Shown: one piece after another, positions 44,480-55,273 of the stretch | How the letters are laid out: each line of letters begins with the position of its first letter | Position numbering within the stretch: position 1 is the stretch's first letter | Assembly (NCBI GenBank): GCA_036186865.1 | Contig: AP025049.1 | Coordinates: 23,446,027-23,510,026, forward strand | Length of the DNA: 64,000 bases | Reading direction: 5' to 3' | Source: Eustoma russellianum | Taxonomy: Eukaryota > Streptophyta > Magnoliopsida > Gentianales > Gentianaceae | Notes under the pieces: generated by a model | Told to the model about the DNA's origin: nothing | Databases searched by the model: none | Seen by the model: only the letters and a program-made list of their open reading frames with translations | Made by a program: the position numbers and the translations under genes

Positions 44480-45562
44480 TTTCCTTTAGTGTAATATGCA
44501 TGATGTAATATCGAGGTTGGACCATTCATAGACGGTAGACGACTACTTGGAAAGTCACCATTAGTCTATGTACGTATAATGTAACACCATGGTTGGACCA
44601 TTGGGACTCAAAGACTCTACACGACTACTTGAGGGGGTGTAGTCGGTGGGTCTTGTGTACGTTCGTAGAAGTTAAGATATGTTCTGAGCACCGTTATGAA
44701 CGGATCTGATACAAGAATTTCTAACACATTTATGATTTGCATGACTTCTCTGAAAAAGATACATGCCATTTGATCTCATATGCATACGCATGTATACCTG
44801 TGTCACCCTATCAGATACAAGCTTAGACCCTTAGTAGATCAGGAATGATGTTACAGTGTAGGGCATGGCATAGGCATGGGAAAAGAAATTGCCTCTGAAG
44901 CATATGTAAAAGAATGTACCATTATGTTGGAAAAAGGAAATATGAACGTCTAATGAATACTTGAATCCTTGATATTCTTTCTACAGTTTGCCTGTTTTAT
45001 GTATCGTTGTTACGTTAATTCATTTGCTAGTGCATGTTATGTTATGTTATGTTATTGTTCACGTTGCATGTTCTGTTCACCATGCATGGTCCACATGATG
45101 AACCTAGGCGGAAATACTTGCTGAGCGATTTGTTATCGCTCACCCCATCATTTACCACATTGCAGGGCCAGAAGCCAGAGAGAGCATCAGTGATGGACTG
45201 AATTATGTATTTTCCTTATGTTATTTCAGACTTGTATTTTGATATTATATTGGTGACACTTCAGTTGTAATAGGATCTATTTATTCTGTTTTATGCATGT
45301 CAGTTATGCGTTGTACATTTTATATTGCTTCTGCTATTACAACACGCATTATGTCCTCATGCACATGAATGTTATCGACGCCTTGTACTTCTCGTAGCAG
45401 AGTATGACAGGTGCACCATGCCGAGACCCTAGTCCCAGGAGGGGCGCTACAGATACGCATTATGTCGTCATGCACATGAATGTTATCGACGCCTTATACT
45501 TCTCGTTTTAGAGTATGATGGATACATCGTGCTGAGACCCTAGTCCCGGACGAGGTGCTACA
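44480..45562 (+). repeat. Short tandem repeats in the right part of the insert
   Basis: GAGGTTGGACCATT and ATGGTTGGACCATT head two diverged units (about 44510 and 44592) that both end GACTACTTG. TTATG repeats five times near 45035-45055. ACGCATTATGTC-TCATGCACA units of about 108 bp lie at 45345-45452 and 45453-45562. Confidence 0.7.
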
Positions 45563-45570
45563 ACGGATGT

Positions 45571-46061
45571 AAGGAACAAGGAATAATCAGAATAAGATTG
45601 AACAATACCGTAGGTCCGGAGAGCGTCGGAAAACTTAGAAAACCACAACGAGGGGCATGTTTAAGCCCATATAAAGATTTGCGAAATCGACAAACCTGAG
45701 TGGGATCGGAAGGGATGAACCCAGGAGGAGGCTTCGTGTAGACTTCCTTATGAAGGTCACCATGAAAAAAGACGTTGCGAATGTCCATTTGACATGTGGA
45801 AAAGTGACGGGCGGCAGCAAGCGCTAATAGCACACGGACAGTGACCATTTTGGTGGTTAGGGTAAAAGTCTCGGTGTAAGCAATGCCTTCAATTTGACGA
45901 TTACCGTGAATAACAAGACGTGCTTTGTAACGTTCGACAGTGCCATCCGAGCTGTATTTGATCTTATAGATCAACTTACAGCCAATAGCACGCTTGCCTG
46001 CTGGTAACATCTCAAGGGTCCAAGTGTGGTTGCCTTCCAAGGCTCGAATTTTGGCCTGCAT
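45571..46061 (-). pseudogene. Split Copia: RT N-terminal part
   Basis: MQAKIRALEGNHTWTLEMLP, RAIGCKLIYKIKYSSDGTVE, RYKARLVIHGNRQIEGIAYT, QMDIRNVFFHGDLHKEVYT and FRKSLYGLKHAPRCGF are RT motifs up to and including the motif A region. Note RNVFFHGD for the usual xNAFLHGD. The frame shifts near 45640 just before the insertion point. Confidence 0.85.
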
Positions 46062-47260
46062 GGCCGCACGCTATTGGGGGTGCTTTACAGCTTGAGAATA
46101 TGTTTGGTTCTGCATATAGTGTGACAGCAGCGAGAAATGCCCGATGGATGGGCAAAAATCGGTGAGTGCTTAGAAAGTTATGAATAGAGTATAAAGTATC
46201 TGAATTAGGGGATGACGTAGTTGAGACGGCCAAGGGGCTATACTTATCGTGATCCAGCTCATAATCTACAAACCGAGCTGGAGGTTTCTTCGGTCGATGG
46301 TCGCGACCAAGGGTTGGAGTCAAGGGCCGTGGCGTCAGGTCAGTCTGCTCAGGCGACCGGCCTCTGCTGGAGTCGGCAGTACAGGCTGCTCGGGGCCAAT
46401 AAGTGGCTCGGCAGCGAGCGACTGTCGAAAGCAGGTGGATCCGGTGTATGAATAAAGGCATCGTGTGAGTCATCGGTGATCAAGAGGGCAGAGGCCGAGG
46501 TGGCAGGCAGCTCGGCAGAGATGGAAGCAGCAAAGGGAAACACCGTCTCAACAAAGGTGGCGTTGTGAGTGATGAAAAATTCATGTGTGGCAAGATCATA
46601 CACACGCCAACCTTTTTAACCACTAGGATAACCGACAAAGACACACTTGCGGCTTTTGTTCTGAAATTTGTTGCCATGCCATTGATCATTATGGACATGG
46701 TGCAAGCAACATTGAGAATATGTCGATGTTTGCGTTCAAGTTGACCATTTGGTTGAGGAGTACATTGAATACACGTGTGATGGAGAACGCCGTGTTTTGC
46801 AAAGAACGGGCGAATAGAAGAAAATTCAGAGCCATTATCAATGTGGAAAATTTTGAATTTCCGTTCAAATTGTGTTTGGATCATAGCAAAGAACTGACAG
46901 ACAACTAGGACGACGTGGTCTTTGGTCAGGAGAAGATACACCCAGACCGCGCGCGATCGATCATCTACAAAGGTCAAAAAAATAGGACTCACCACACGAA
47001 GTTTTTTCACGATAAGGTCTTCACAAGTCACAATGAACAAAATCAAAGCACTGCTCAGCCAATGTTTTACTCAACTCAAAGGGCCTTTTTATTTGTTTTG
47101 CCCGACAACAAATTTCACACTGAATATCACTATCTTTATTATAAGGAAAAGCCGTTTTACAAAGCAATTGCAAAACACCACTAGAAGGATGACCCAATAG
47201 ATTGTGCCACAGAGTCAGATCAGTCTCCACCCCCAAGGTGCAGGTCAGCTCGGCAGGAGG
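46062..47260 (-). pseudogene. Split Copia: integrase and linker
   Basis: Zinc region TLWHNLLGHPSSGVLQLL and CEICCRAKQIKRPF (47040-47235), core fragments FLTFVDDRSRAVWVYLLLTK, FHIDNGSEFSSIRPFFAKHG and HTCIQCTPQPNGQLERKHRH (46700-47000). It then jumps by deletion to the IN-RT linker, which is Ser/Pro/Ala-rich (46012-46610). Stops and frameshifts at about 46480 and 47046 break it. Confidence 0.75.
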
Positions 47261-48521
47261 AGCACCCAGGACGCAGTCAGCTCTGCAGAAGGAGCCCTCA
47301 GCAGGTATAGCTCATCGGTGAGCTCACCCACTCCAATCCTTGTCCGGGTACGTCGGTCTTGTATTATACAACAGTCTTTAGTAAACTCAATAACATAGTC
47401 ACTACTATTTAATAGTTGAGAGACCGATAAGAAGTTGCATGTCAAGTGAGGAACAAACAACACTTTGTCAAGCACAAGATGAATATTAAGGCGAACCTCC
47501 CCTTCGCAGACTGTTTGTGTATGAGTTCCAATGGGAAACCGCACAGCGCGTGGAGGAGTAGGTGAGCAATTATGTAAAAGGAACACATTACTGGTCATAT
47601 AAGGAGGCACCAACCGCGATCGGTTCGGTGCGTGGCAGTGTCTTCGGACAATCCCCCCCAACAATCCAGATAGCCCACTGGCTGAAAACACGCACACTCC
47701 TCGTGTCCCTTTTTGCGGCAGTGGGAGCAAGTCATGTCAGCTTTGGTCGACTTGCGATCTGTTCCTTGTTTTGCCGCTACCGTCACTGCAAAACTGGCTG
47801 GAGTGGGGGTCTCCTCCATACTCGCAATAGAGCCTAGGCTCTCTTCTTACACTACCATGTGGTAGATGCGATTCAAGGGAGGAATCGGGTCTTGATTTAG
47901 TATAGAAGAACGTACCATTCTATACGTTGAGTCCTCCAGTCCCATGAGAAATTGTCCACCTCCTTGCGTTGGGCAAGGGTTCTTCGTAGATCACACATGC
48001 ACAAGACACATGAACACATGGAAGGTCATCATAATCTTTCAACTCATCCTATATTTTCTTCAATTTTTCGAGTAGACCATAACAGAATCTCCATTCTGTT
48101 TACAATTTCCGAGGGCCTTCCTCAATTGTTGGACCCTCTGTGCATTCATCACAACGAATCACTGCTTTATATCATCCCACAATTCTTTTGTATCCTCGGC
48201 ATAAGAGATGGTGGAGCGGAGGCTTGGTTCAATTGTGTTTAAGATCCAGACAACAATCATCGAGTTAACTGGCTCCCAATCGTCCAGGTCAGGGGATCCT
48301 TCCGTGGGTCGTCGGATAGTGCCATCAAGGAAGCCGAACTACCGGCGGGCGAGCAAGGAGCCACGGATTGCGCGTGCCCATTCTTCGTAATTTAGTCATG
48401 TCAACTGGACTGGGGTAATAAGCAATCCTGGATGATGTCCAGAGTGCAGATCATATTCGGAGACAATTTTCTTTGTTTGAGAGGAGGTAGGAAGAAGCGG
48501 CTGAGATGGTTCGGCTGCCAT
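47245..48521 (-). pseudogene. Split Copia: gag and protease remnant
   Basis: gag begins MAAEPSQPLLPTSSQTKK at 48521 (minus). Its capsid (GLLITPVQLT, GFLDGTI, NSMIVVWILNTIEPSL, YRMVRSSILNQD) is interrupted by stops. The zinc knuckle CSHCRKKGHEECACF is at about 47680-47740. The protease is reduced: the DSG motif is not visible, while DKVLFVPHLTCNFLSVSQLL is (47400-47470). Confidence 0.75.
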
Positions 48522-48580
48522 AGTAAGAGAAGAAATGCTGGGTTATTCGATGAAGAAAGTCTTCTATGGCTCTGATACAA

Positions 48581-48959
48581 TGTAAAATAATGTTTGGCAC
48601 TTCAAATATGCCCTTTTTTGTATTCTAAACATCAATTTAGAAATACAATTGGACATACAAGGATAAATCATATGTAATCTAATCTAATCAGTATCAATTA
48701 AGATAGTACAAATTATGGCAATGATAGATACAAGTATGTTGATGATAAATACGAATCAAATCAATCACGGATATGCGATAGTTATGAAGGATCAATCAGA
48801 TATGCCCAATCTCTGTGCTCGGCTTGGTCAAGTCAGCCTGTCAGGTCATCTCAGCCACATCAGACAATATAGATAGTCAGTCACGGTTGATTAGCTCGGC
48901 CTCAGTAACACAGGTCTGCTCGGCCGAGACAGGTCAGGAAGGTCAGCTCGGCCTTAACA
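48581..48959 (-). repeat. 5' LTR of the split Copia
   Basis: 379 bp, TGTAAAATAATG to CGGCCTTAACA; carries about 27 bp (GATACAAGTATGTTGATGAT region) absent from the other LTR. Confidence 0.85.
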
Positions 48960-49627
48960 AGTAACTATGATAAAACAACATTTTAACTTCTGCATTAACG
49001 ATTCCCGTACAAGTCCAAAGAATTCCTGCAACAATCAGGGCTAACAAGGTTCATCCATTCGGCTCCCATTGTACCTTATTTTATCACTTCATCTTCTCTC
49101 TTCTCTATACTTATTTTGTATCCTAGTTCTGCATAATTTATCCTATTTCTGCATAAATAGGGATAATTGTATCGCTTATCTTATTCTTATAATTTTCAGC
49201 ATGGTATCAGAGATTTAAGTTCTCTTTCGAAGACAAAAAAAAATTCATTGCATACAAATTTGTTGGTTCTACGACATCCGTTATTGCTGCTTTTCTTATT
49301 GCCTTTATTGCTGCCTTTTATTCAACCGTTCTTGCTGATTTTGGCAGCGTTTATTACCTACGTTTAGCTTTCTTGCTGTTTTCTTCGACTTTGTTATTAT
49401 TTTCATCAGCCTTTATTGTTTCTCAGCCATAAATGATGTGGCAAGCTGACGCTCACAAAAAAATGTGAAAATATTATTTTAAAGAAGAACAGTCAAGCAA
49501 ATATGGGTGTGGTCCAGGAAATAGAAGAATTCTCAGCCGTAAAGAGGTAGAAAAACTGAGATCTTTCATTGCCAACTGTGAAAGCTTTTAGGTACTTGCT
49601 CCTCCATGCATTCAGTTGAGCACATAT

Positions 49628-49873
49628 TGTTAGGAAGAGCAAATTAACACACTGTGATTCAGAAATTTTCTGTGTATTTTCTATGTATGTATTCATCTCA
49701 CTGTACATGTACTTATAGCTGTTGTATCTACCTTTTACAAGGAAACCAATCAATCAAATCAATCTATGATTAAGCTAATCCCTATAATTACGTTTCTATG
49801 ATTATGACATTATTACAATATTCATTGCTGAATCTTCTTCTATTTGGTAAGTTGAATTCTTTCCATTCTAACA
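49628..49873 (-). repeat. 3' LTR of the young Copia
   Basis: 246 bp, TGTTAGGAAGAGC to CCATTCTAACA, identical to the 5' LTR. Confidence 0.95.
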
Positions 49874-51493
49874 CTCCCCCTCAAGTTGAACCACGGGGTC
49901 TACGATGTTCAACTTGCTCAATATCGCTGAGAATGATCTTCCGTTGATAGCTTTAGTCAGTACATCTGCCAGTTGGTCTTCAGATCGAACAAAGGGTAGT
50001 GTGACAAGCCCAGTATCTAGTTTTTCTTTGATGAAGTGGCGGTCGATCTCCACATGCTTGGTGCGATCATGTTGTACTGGATTTTCTGAAATGCTGATTG
50101 AGGCTTTATTGTCACAGAAAAGCGGTGTAGGCTGATTGATTGGCAAGCCCAAGTCTTTAAACAGTTTATGTAACCAAAGTATCTCAGTGATTCCTTTCAC
50201 GATGCCTCTGAATTCTGCTTCGGCGCTTGACAGTGCTACCACCTTTTGCTTTTTGCTTCTCCAGGTAACTAAATTTCCTCCCACAAGTGTAAAGTACCCA
50301 GAGGTAGATTTCCTGTCCACGAGGTTTCCTGCCCAGTCAGCATCAGTATACGCCTGGATGTCAAGATGTCCATTGTCCTGAAACACAATTCCTCGACCAG
50401 GGGTAAATTTCAAATATCGCAAAATACGCATAACAGCATCCATATGATGTTCTTGAGGAGAATGCATAAATTGACTAACCAGACTTACAGCAAATGCGAT
50501 GTCAGGACGAGTATGAGACAAATAAATTAACTTACCAACAAGTCGCTGATACTGACCTTTGTCCGCAGGCGGTGCCCCATCGACTACTTGTAATTTGTTA
50601 TTTAACATCATAGGAGTATCGCAAGGCTTACAGTCAAGCATACCTACCTCTGCAAGAAGATCAAGGATATACTTTCTTTGTGAGATATATATCCCTGATT
50701 TGGATCTGAGAACTTCAATTCCAAGAAAGTACTTGAGTCCCCCGAGATCTTTCATTTCAAACTTAGTGAACAAATGCTGACGAAGTCGAGTCATTTCCTT
50801 TTGGTCATCACCGGTGATAATCATGTCGTCAACATATATGATTAGGCAGGTTATTTTCTCCCCTCGCCGCTTTATGAACAAGGTATGGTCTGCATTACTC
50901 TGGATATACCCATCTTCCTTCATTACACTGGTGAACCTTCCAAACCATGCTCGAGGAGATTGCTTTAGCCCATACAAAGATTTCCTTAATCGACATACTT
51001 CATTTTTTCCAAATTCTGTTGAAAAACCTGGAGGCGGGTCCATGTATACTTCTTCTTTTAAATCACCATGAAGAAAAGCATTTTTTACATCAAATTGTCG
51101 CAAGGGCCAATTTTGAGTAGCTGCAATTGAGAACAAGACTCGGATGGTGTCAATTCGGGCTACTGGTGAGAAGGTCTCAGAGTAATCTAGGCCATAAGTT
51201 TGTGTGTATCCTTTAGCAACCAACCGGGCCTTATGTCGTTCTATACTCCCATCTGCCTTGTACTTATTGGTGAACACCCATCTACATCCAACTGGCCTTT
51301 TTCCTGGAGGTAAGGCACACTTTTCCCATGTTTCATTTTTCTGGAGAGCACTCATTTCACTAAGCATGGCATCTTTCCACTCTGGTAGTTGAAGTGCCTC
51401 TTCAACACTTTTTGGAATCTCATCAGAAAAAAGTCTTCCAAAGAATCCTAGGGCAATGTTACTTACTTTGTTTCTGGACAATTTCAGAGGATA
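49874..51493 (-). pseudogene. Young Copia: reverse transcriptase and RNase H
   Basis: The 537-codon frame contains [110 protein letters not shown] (YVDD), and GLKYFLGIEVLRSKSGIYIS. RNase H has AYTDADWAGNLVDRKSTSGY, VALSSAEAEFRGIVKG, LFCDNKASISISENPVQHD and HVEIDRHFIKEKL, ending at LADVLTKAINGRSF near the PPT. All catalytic residues are present. It is in the same frame as the integrase, separated only by the TGA at 51494-51496. Confidence 0.95.
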
Positions 51494-54322
51494 TCAAGAA
51501 GTTTTGGATATTTTATCTGGTGAGTAACGATCAGGGGGTATTCCTCGGTTGTGTCTTGGAGGTAAGGTTCGGCCCTCCTGCTGTTCCTGCAATGTGTCAG
51601 TGGGGTACGTGGGGAGGTTTGAAATATGTTCGGGATCATATGGGGGTATAACAGGAGAATTACTATCATGGTTATCAGAAGACAAAAGAGTAGACTGTTC
51701 ATTATCAATATCATCGCTTCTTACCTCTGACCGGGCATTTGTTTCAGTTTGATCATGGGATGGTCCCTCAGCACCAGGAAAGTCTTTGTCGGGAGCTATA
51801 GCACAGTCGGCGCCATCTACTGACCGTGTTGGAATGGTCTCCGAGCAGTTATAATGTGACAGCCAATCTAGGGTTCCTTCATTAGCATAGGGCTCCCCCT
51901 GAACCCGAGAATGGGTATGGTAATAGTATTCGGTTTCAACAAAGGTGCAATTCATGGTAATATGGATACGATGGGTTCTGGGATTGTAGCAACGATACCC
52001 CTTTTGGGTGGTGGCATAGCCAACAAAAATGCATTTGTCGGCGCAAGGATCAAGTTTAGTGCGTTCGCCTTTGGGATTATGGACAAATACAGTGCAACCA
52101 AACACTCTCGGGGGAAGAGTACAGATAGAAGGAAGCGGGTGTTGAGTGGCCAGTATTTGTAAGGGTGTTTGAAGTTGAAGTGCTTTGGTAGGCAGGCGAT
52201 TTGTGAGGTAAGCAGCAGTGGATATTGCCTCAGGCCAGAAACTCATCGGGACACGAGACTCAAACATCATGGCTCTCGCCATTTCTAATAGAACTCTATT
52301 TTTTCGCTCAGCCACCCCATTTTGTTCTGGTGTATATGCACAGGAGGTTTGGTGAATGATCCCATGTTCGGAGAAAAAATGTTGTAATTCCCCATCAAGG
52401 TACTCACCCCCATTATCAGATCGTAAAATTTGGATAGTACTATTGTATTGGGTTTTGACCATGTTATAGAAGGTGCGGAATTTTTGTGATACTTCTGATT
52501 TATTTTTGATAATGTACAACCACGTCATTCTAGAAAAGTCATCCACAAAGAGTACAAAATATCGAAAACCAAGGGGTGTATTATATGGAGAGGGACCCCA
52601 AACATCTGAATGGACGAGAGAAAAAATTCGATCAACACGAGTATTATTTTGAGGGTACGAAGCCCGAGTTTGTTTTGCCCTGAGGCAAGTATCACACTGC
52701 AAGGGAGTAGTTTTTGAAATAAACAAAGTAGGAAATAAGTGTTTCAAATATGCAAATGAAGGGTGACCTAGTCGGCGATGCCACAACCATAACTGTCGGG
52801 TACTTGTCCCGGTGGCCAGATTAGACTGTCCCTGTTGCGCCACCGCATCGACAAAGTACAGTCCATGGCGTTCAGTACCACGCCCAATGATCTCCCTGGT
52901 ACGAATGTCCTGTAAGATGCAAAAAGAGGGATACATCAGAACGACACAGTCTAACTCTTTTGTAAGCTGACTAACAGATAGTAATTTAGTGGACAATTTA
53001 GGAACATAAAGGCAGTTTTTTAGTGTAATGTGAGGAGTAATATTGACTGTGCCGCTACTTATCACTGGGATGGATGTGCCATCGGCAGTCTCAACATTCT
53101 TTTTGGTTGGAGGAGTTCGGGAGAGGAAATCATTAGGGTCATAGGTCATAGTATCAGTGGCGCCACAGTCAAAAATCCATGGGCTAGTGGCTTGGGCATT
53201 ATGGTAAACGTGGTGGGCATATGACATATTTGGAGTGTTAGGGAAGGATTTGACATTTTCTGGAATTTTAGGGGCAGTTTGGTTAGTTGGCAAATAATGG
53301 GGGGCTGCAAGGGAATCAGGGGACAAATAGTGGGGTTTATTTGCGGTTCCAGAAAGCACAGGGGCCTGAACACAATTAGCAGAAACAGCAGGACGCCTAT
53401 GCAATTTATTTACAACATCGGGGTGTAAACCAGTAATTTCAAAATGAGTATTGGGTATAAAAGGGGTAGGGTTAGGTTTTTCCCTAACCCTAGTACCTCC
53501 TGAGGCAGCGGCGGCTGCCACTCCTGCGTCTCCTTCTTCGTCTGGTTCTGCCCATTTCTTGAACTCTGGCTCTTTACGCCGGTCTCCGGTGACATCCCCC
53601 TCTTTCCTGCTGCTCTCACTTTCTCCAGTGATTTGAGCGGCGGTAGCCTGGTTCTTCTTCTTGTATTCGTCCCACCAGTCAGGTAAGCCGTGGAGTTTGA
53701 AGCATTTCTCCCTAGTATGCCCTTTTTTCTTGCAGTGTGAGCATTCTTGGAGATGTTTCTCATCCCCCCGCCGTGATGGTGGTCCTGAGCGGGGGTTGTT
53801 GTTGCCTTTTCGTGATGGGTCAGTTGGGCCCTTTCCAGTTCCTTTACCCGTAAGTCCCTGTCCTAGATTCATTCCCAGTGATGTTTCTGAGGGGTTGGGC
53901 TTCAATAATCTGTCCTCTGTGTCAGATCTACGAAGTTCCTCATAGGCGGCTTCTGCAGTAGGCCGTGGGTCTCTTTTCAATATTTCCTTTTTTGTGGCTG
54001 CGAATCTTTCATCAACAGCCATTAGAAGTTGGTAGAGGCGCTGTTCTTGTATAAACTGGTTGAATTTTTGAATGTCTCTGGGACATTCCATGGGGTTGGG
54101 GCTCCTGCTATCAATCGTCCTCCATATGTTCTGTAATTGATTCCAGCAGTCATCCAACGAACCAGTCCCTTGCTTTAATGTAAAGGCTCGTTTATGCAGG
54201 TCATAGATCTGTAGTGAGTCCATTCCGGACCCGTATGTAACAGCTAACCCGTCCCACAGTGCTTTTGCGGTAGGGTAGCTTAAGGCAGTGTTGACCAAAT
54301 TTTCATCCATATTATCTATCAT
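51494..54322 (-). pseudogene. Young Copia: gag C-terminal part, protease and integrase
   Basis: 942 codons. Gag capsid LVNTALSYPTAKALWDGLAV and KQGTGSLDDCWNQLQNIWRT; zinc knuckle CSHCKKKGHTREKCF (about 53705-53750). Protease WIFDCGATDTMTYDPNDF, in which the usual DSG is DCG. Integrase zinc region LWLWHRRLGHPSFAYLKHLF and CDTCLRAKQTRASYP; core LVHSDVWGPSPYNTPLGFRY, FVDDFSRMTWLYIIKNKSEV, LRSDNGGEYLDGELQHFF and YTPEQNGVAERKNRVLLEMA. The end is a Ser/Thr/Pro-rich linker running into the TGA. Confidence 0.95.
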
Positions 54323-54663
54323 CCAAGTGAAAACAAGTTGGTCATCTTGTTCCCACTTGGTATATTGTGCGTCAGTTGGCAGGGGGGTGGAGGAACCCCT
54401 GTAATGTGGGCGCTCCTCCCCCTGCCCACGATTGCTCTACGCATCAAGTTGCACCACATAGGATAATTTCCAGGGGTCAATTTTACTTTGACAACCAGAT
54501 TGTCTGTTATAGTTGAAGGCTGGGCAGAGTGTTGTGGTGCTGGAACAATTTGGCTCTGGAGAAATTTCGCGAATTCAGCAGAGAAATCAAAGTTATCAGG
54601 GAGTTTTGGCATTTTTTCGGATGTTTCGGGTACTTCTGACGGATTTTCAGGATTGAATGACAT
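54323..54663 (-). pseudogene. Young Copia: gag N-terminal part
   Basis: Start MSFNPENPSEVPETSEKMPK at 54663 (another ATG lies upstream in the leader). LTPGNYPMWCNLMRRAIVGR marks the capsid start. The frame is lost in a CCCCCC run (+ 54382-54387): before it the frame reads GVPPPP, after it the capsid continues in the next frame (family-like KWEQDDQL). One base added or lost there accounts for it. Confidence 0.85.
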
Positions 54664-55027
54664 GTTTGATGTTGTTATGCAGGAAAAGACGCGGCAAGGG
54701 ATTTGAGTATGATCTGAGAACAAGGTAAGAACAGATGCTGCCCTTGATAAGGGAAAGGTAAGGTAAACACAGAATTGTCACTTGGTGAGAAAGGTTGAAC
54801 GGGTACTATAGGGTGGTATGGCAATGATGAAAAAATTTCTGAGCCAAGCACTTGCCCAGAACGAAACAGCACAGCAATTGGCAATGATGAACAAATTTCT
54901 GAGCCAAGCAGTTGCCCAGAAATAGACAGCACGGTAATGAAGAACACACACTTCTGAGCCAATACAGTCCCAGAATACGCAGGAGTAGAGGACAGGCAGG
55001 ATTAAGATCTAGCCTGCTCTGATACCA
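54664..55027 (-). other. Leader and primer binding site of the young Copia
   Basis: The leader between PBS (55016-55027) and gag contains an imperfect duplication: GAACAAATTTCTGAGCCAAG and GAAAAAATTTCTGAGCCAAG about 63 bp apart (54827, 54890), plus a third CTTCTGAGCCAA at 54950. Confidence 0.8.
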
Positions 55028-55273
55028 TGTTAGGAAGAGCAAATTAACACACTGTGATTCAGAAATTTTCTGTGTATTTTCTATGTATGTATTCATCTCA
55101 CTGTACATGTACTTATAGCTGTTGTATCTACCTTTTACAAGGAAACCAATCAATCAAATCAATCTATGATTAAGCTAATCCCTATAATTACGTTTCTATG
55201 ATTATGACATTATTACAATATTCATTGCTGAATCTTCTTCTATTTGGTAAGTTGAATTCTTTCCATTCTAACA
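55028..55273 (-). repeat. 5' LTR of the young Copia
   Basis: 246 bp, identical to 49628-49873, preceded on the + strand by the PBS complement GCTCTGATACCA. Confidence 0.95.

Larger units (their letters stand above)
40858..45562 (+). mobile_element. 4.7-kb LTR-like insertion with 8-bp duplication
   Basis: It splits the Copia RT. Both sides carry ACGGATGT (40850-40857, 45563-45570). Ends are TGTGGCCCGCACCCCCAGG and, reverse-complemented, TGTAGCACCTCGTCCGGGAC, which form an imperfect terminal inverted repeat. The last 220 bp are a tandem duplication (unit about 108 bp, both ending CCCTAGTCCC...GCTACA). Internally CGCTCACCCC...TTGCAGG near 45138-45170 resembles the Gypsy LTRs in this window. No retrotransposon protein is present. 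A large solo LTR fits the content; a DNA element fits the 8-bp duplication better. Unresolved. Confidence 0.6.
39490..48959 (-). mobile_element. Copia element, minus strand, TSD AGTAA, split by a 4.7-kb insertion
   Basis: LTRs 39490-39859 (3') and 48581-48959 (5') and perfect AGTAA repeats (39485-39489, 48960-48964) delimit it. Without the insert at 40858-45562 it is about 4.77 kb, normal for Copia. PPT CTTGATGGAGG adjoins 39859 and a mutated PBS TTGTATCAGAGC lies at 48569-48580. The LTRs are visibly diverged (indels plus many substitutions), so it is older than the other complete copies. Its proteins resemble those of the array at 18721-28987. Confidence 0.85.
49628..55273 (-). mobile_element. 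Young Copia element, minus strand, identical LTRs, TSD CATAT
   Basis: Two 246-bp LTRs (49628-49873 and 55028-55273) are identical base for base as read, and perfect CATAT repeats flank it (49623-49627, 55274-55278). PBS TGGTATCAGAGC (55016-55027, minus) and PPT CTTGAGGGGGAG (49874-49885) are perfect. gag-pol is intact apart from one frameshift in a run of six C (54382-54387) and one TGA (51494-51496). It is the most recent insertion in the window and may be a source of transcripts. Confidence 0.95.

Noticed and set aside
48960..49201. Host promoter between the split Copia and the old relic
   Set aside because: The TATA-like and CT-rich stretch ends in TTTTCAGCA followed by a tRNA-Met primer site, so it is better read as the LTR of the old relic.
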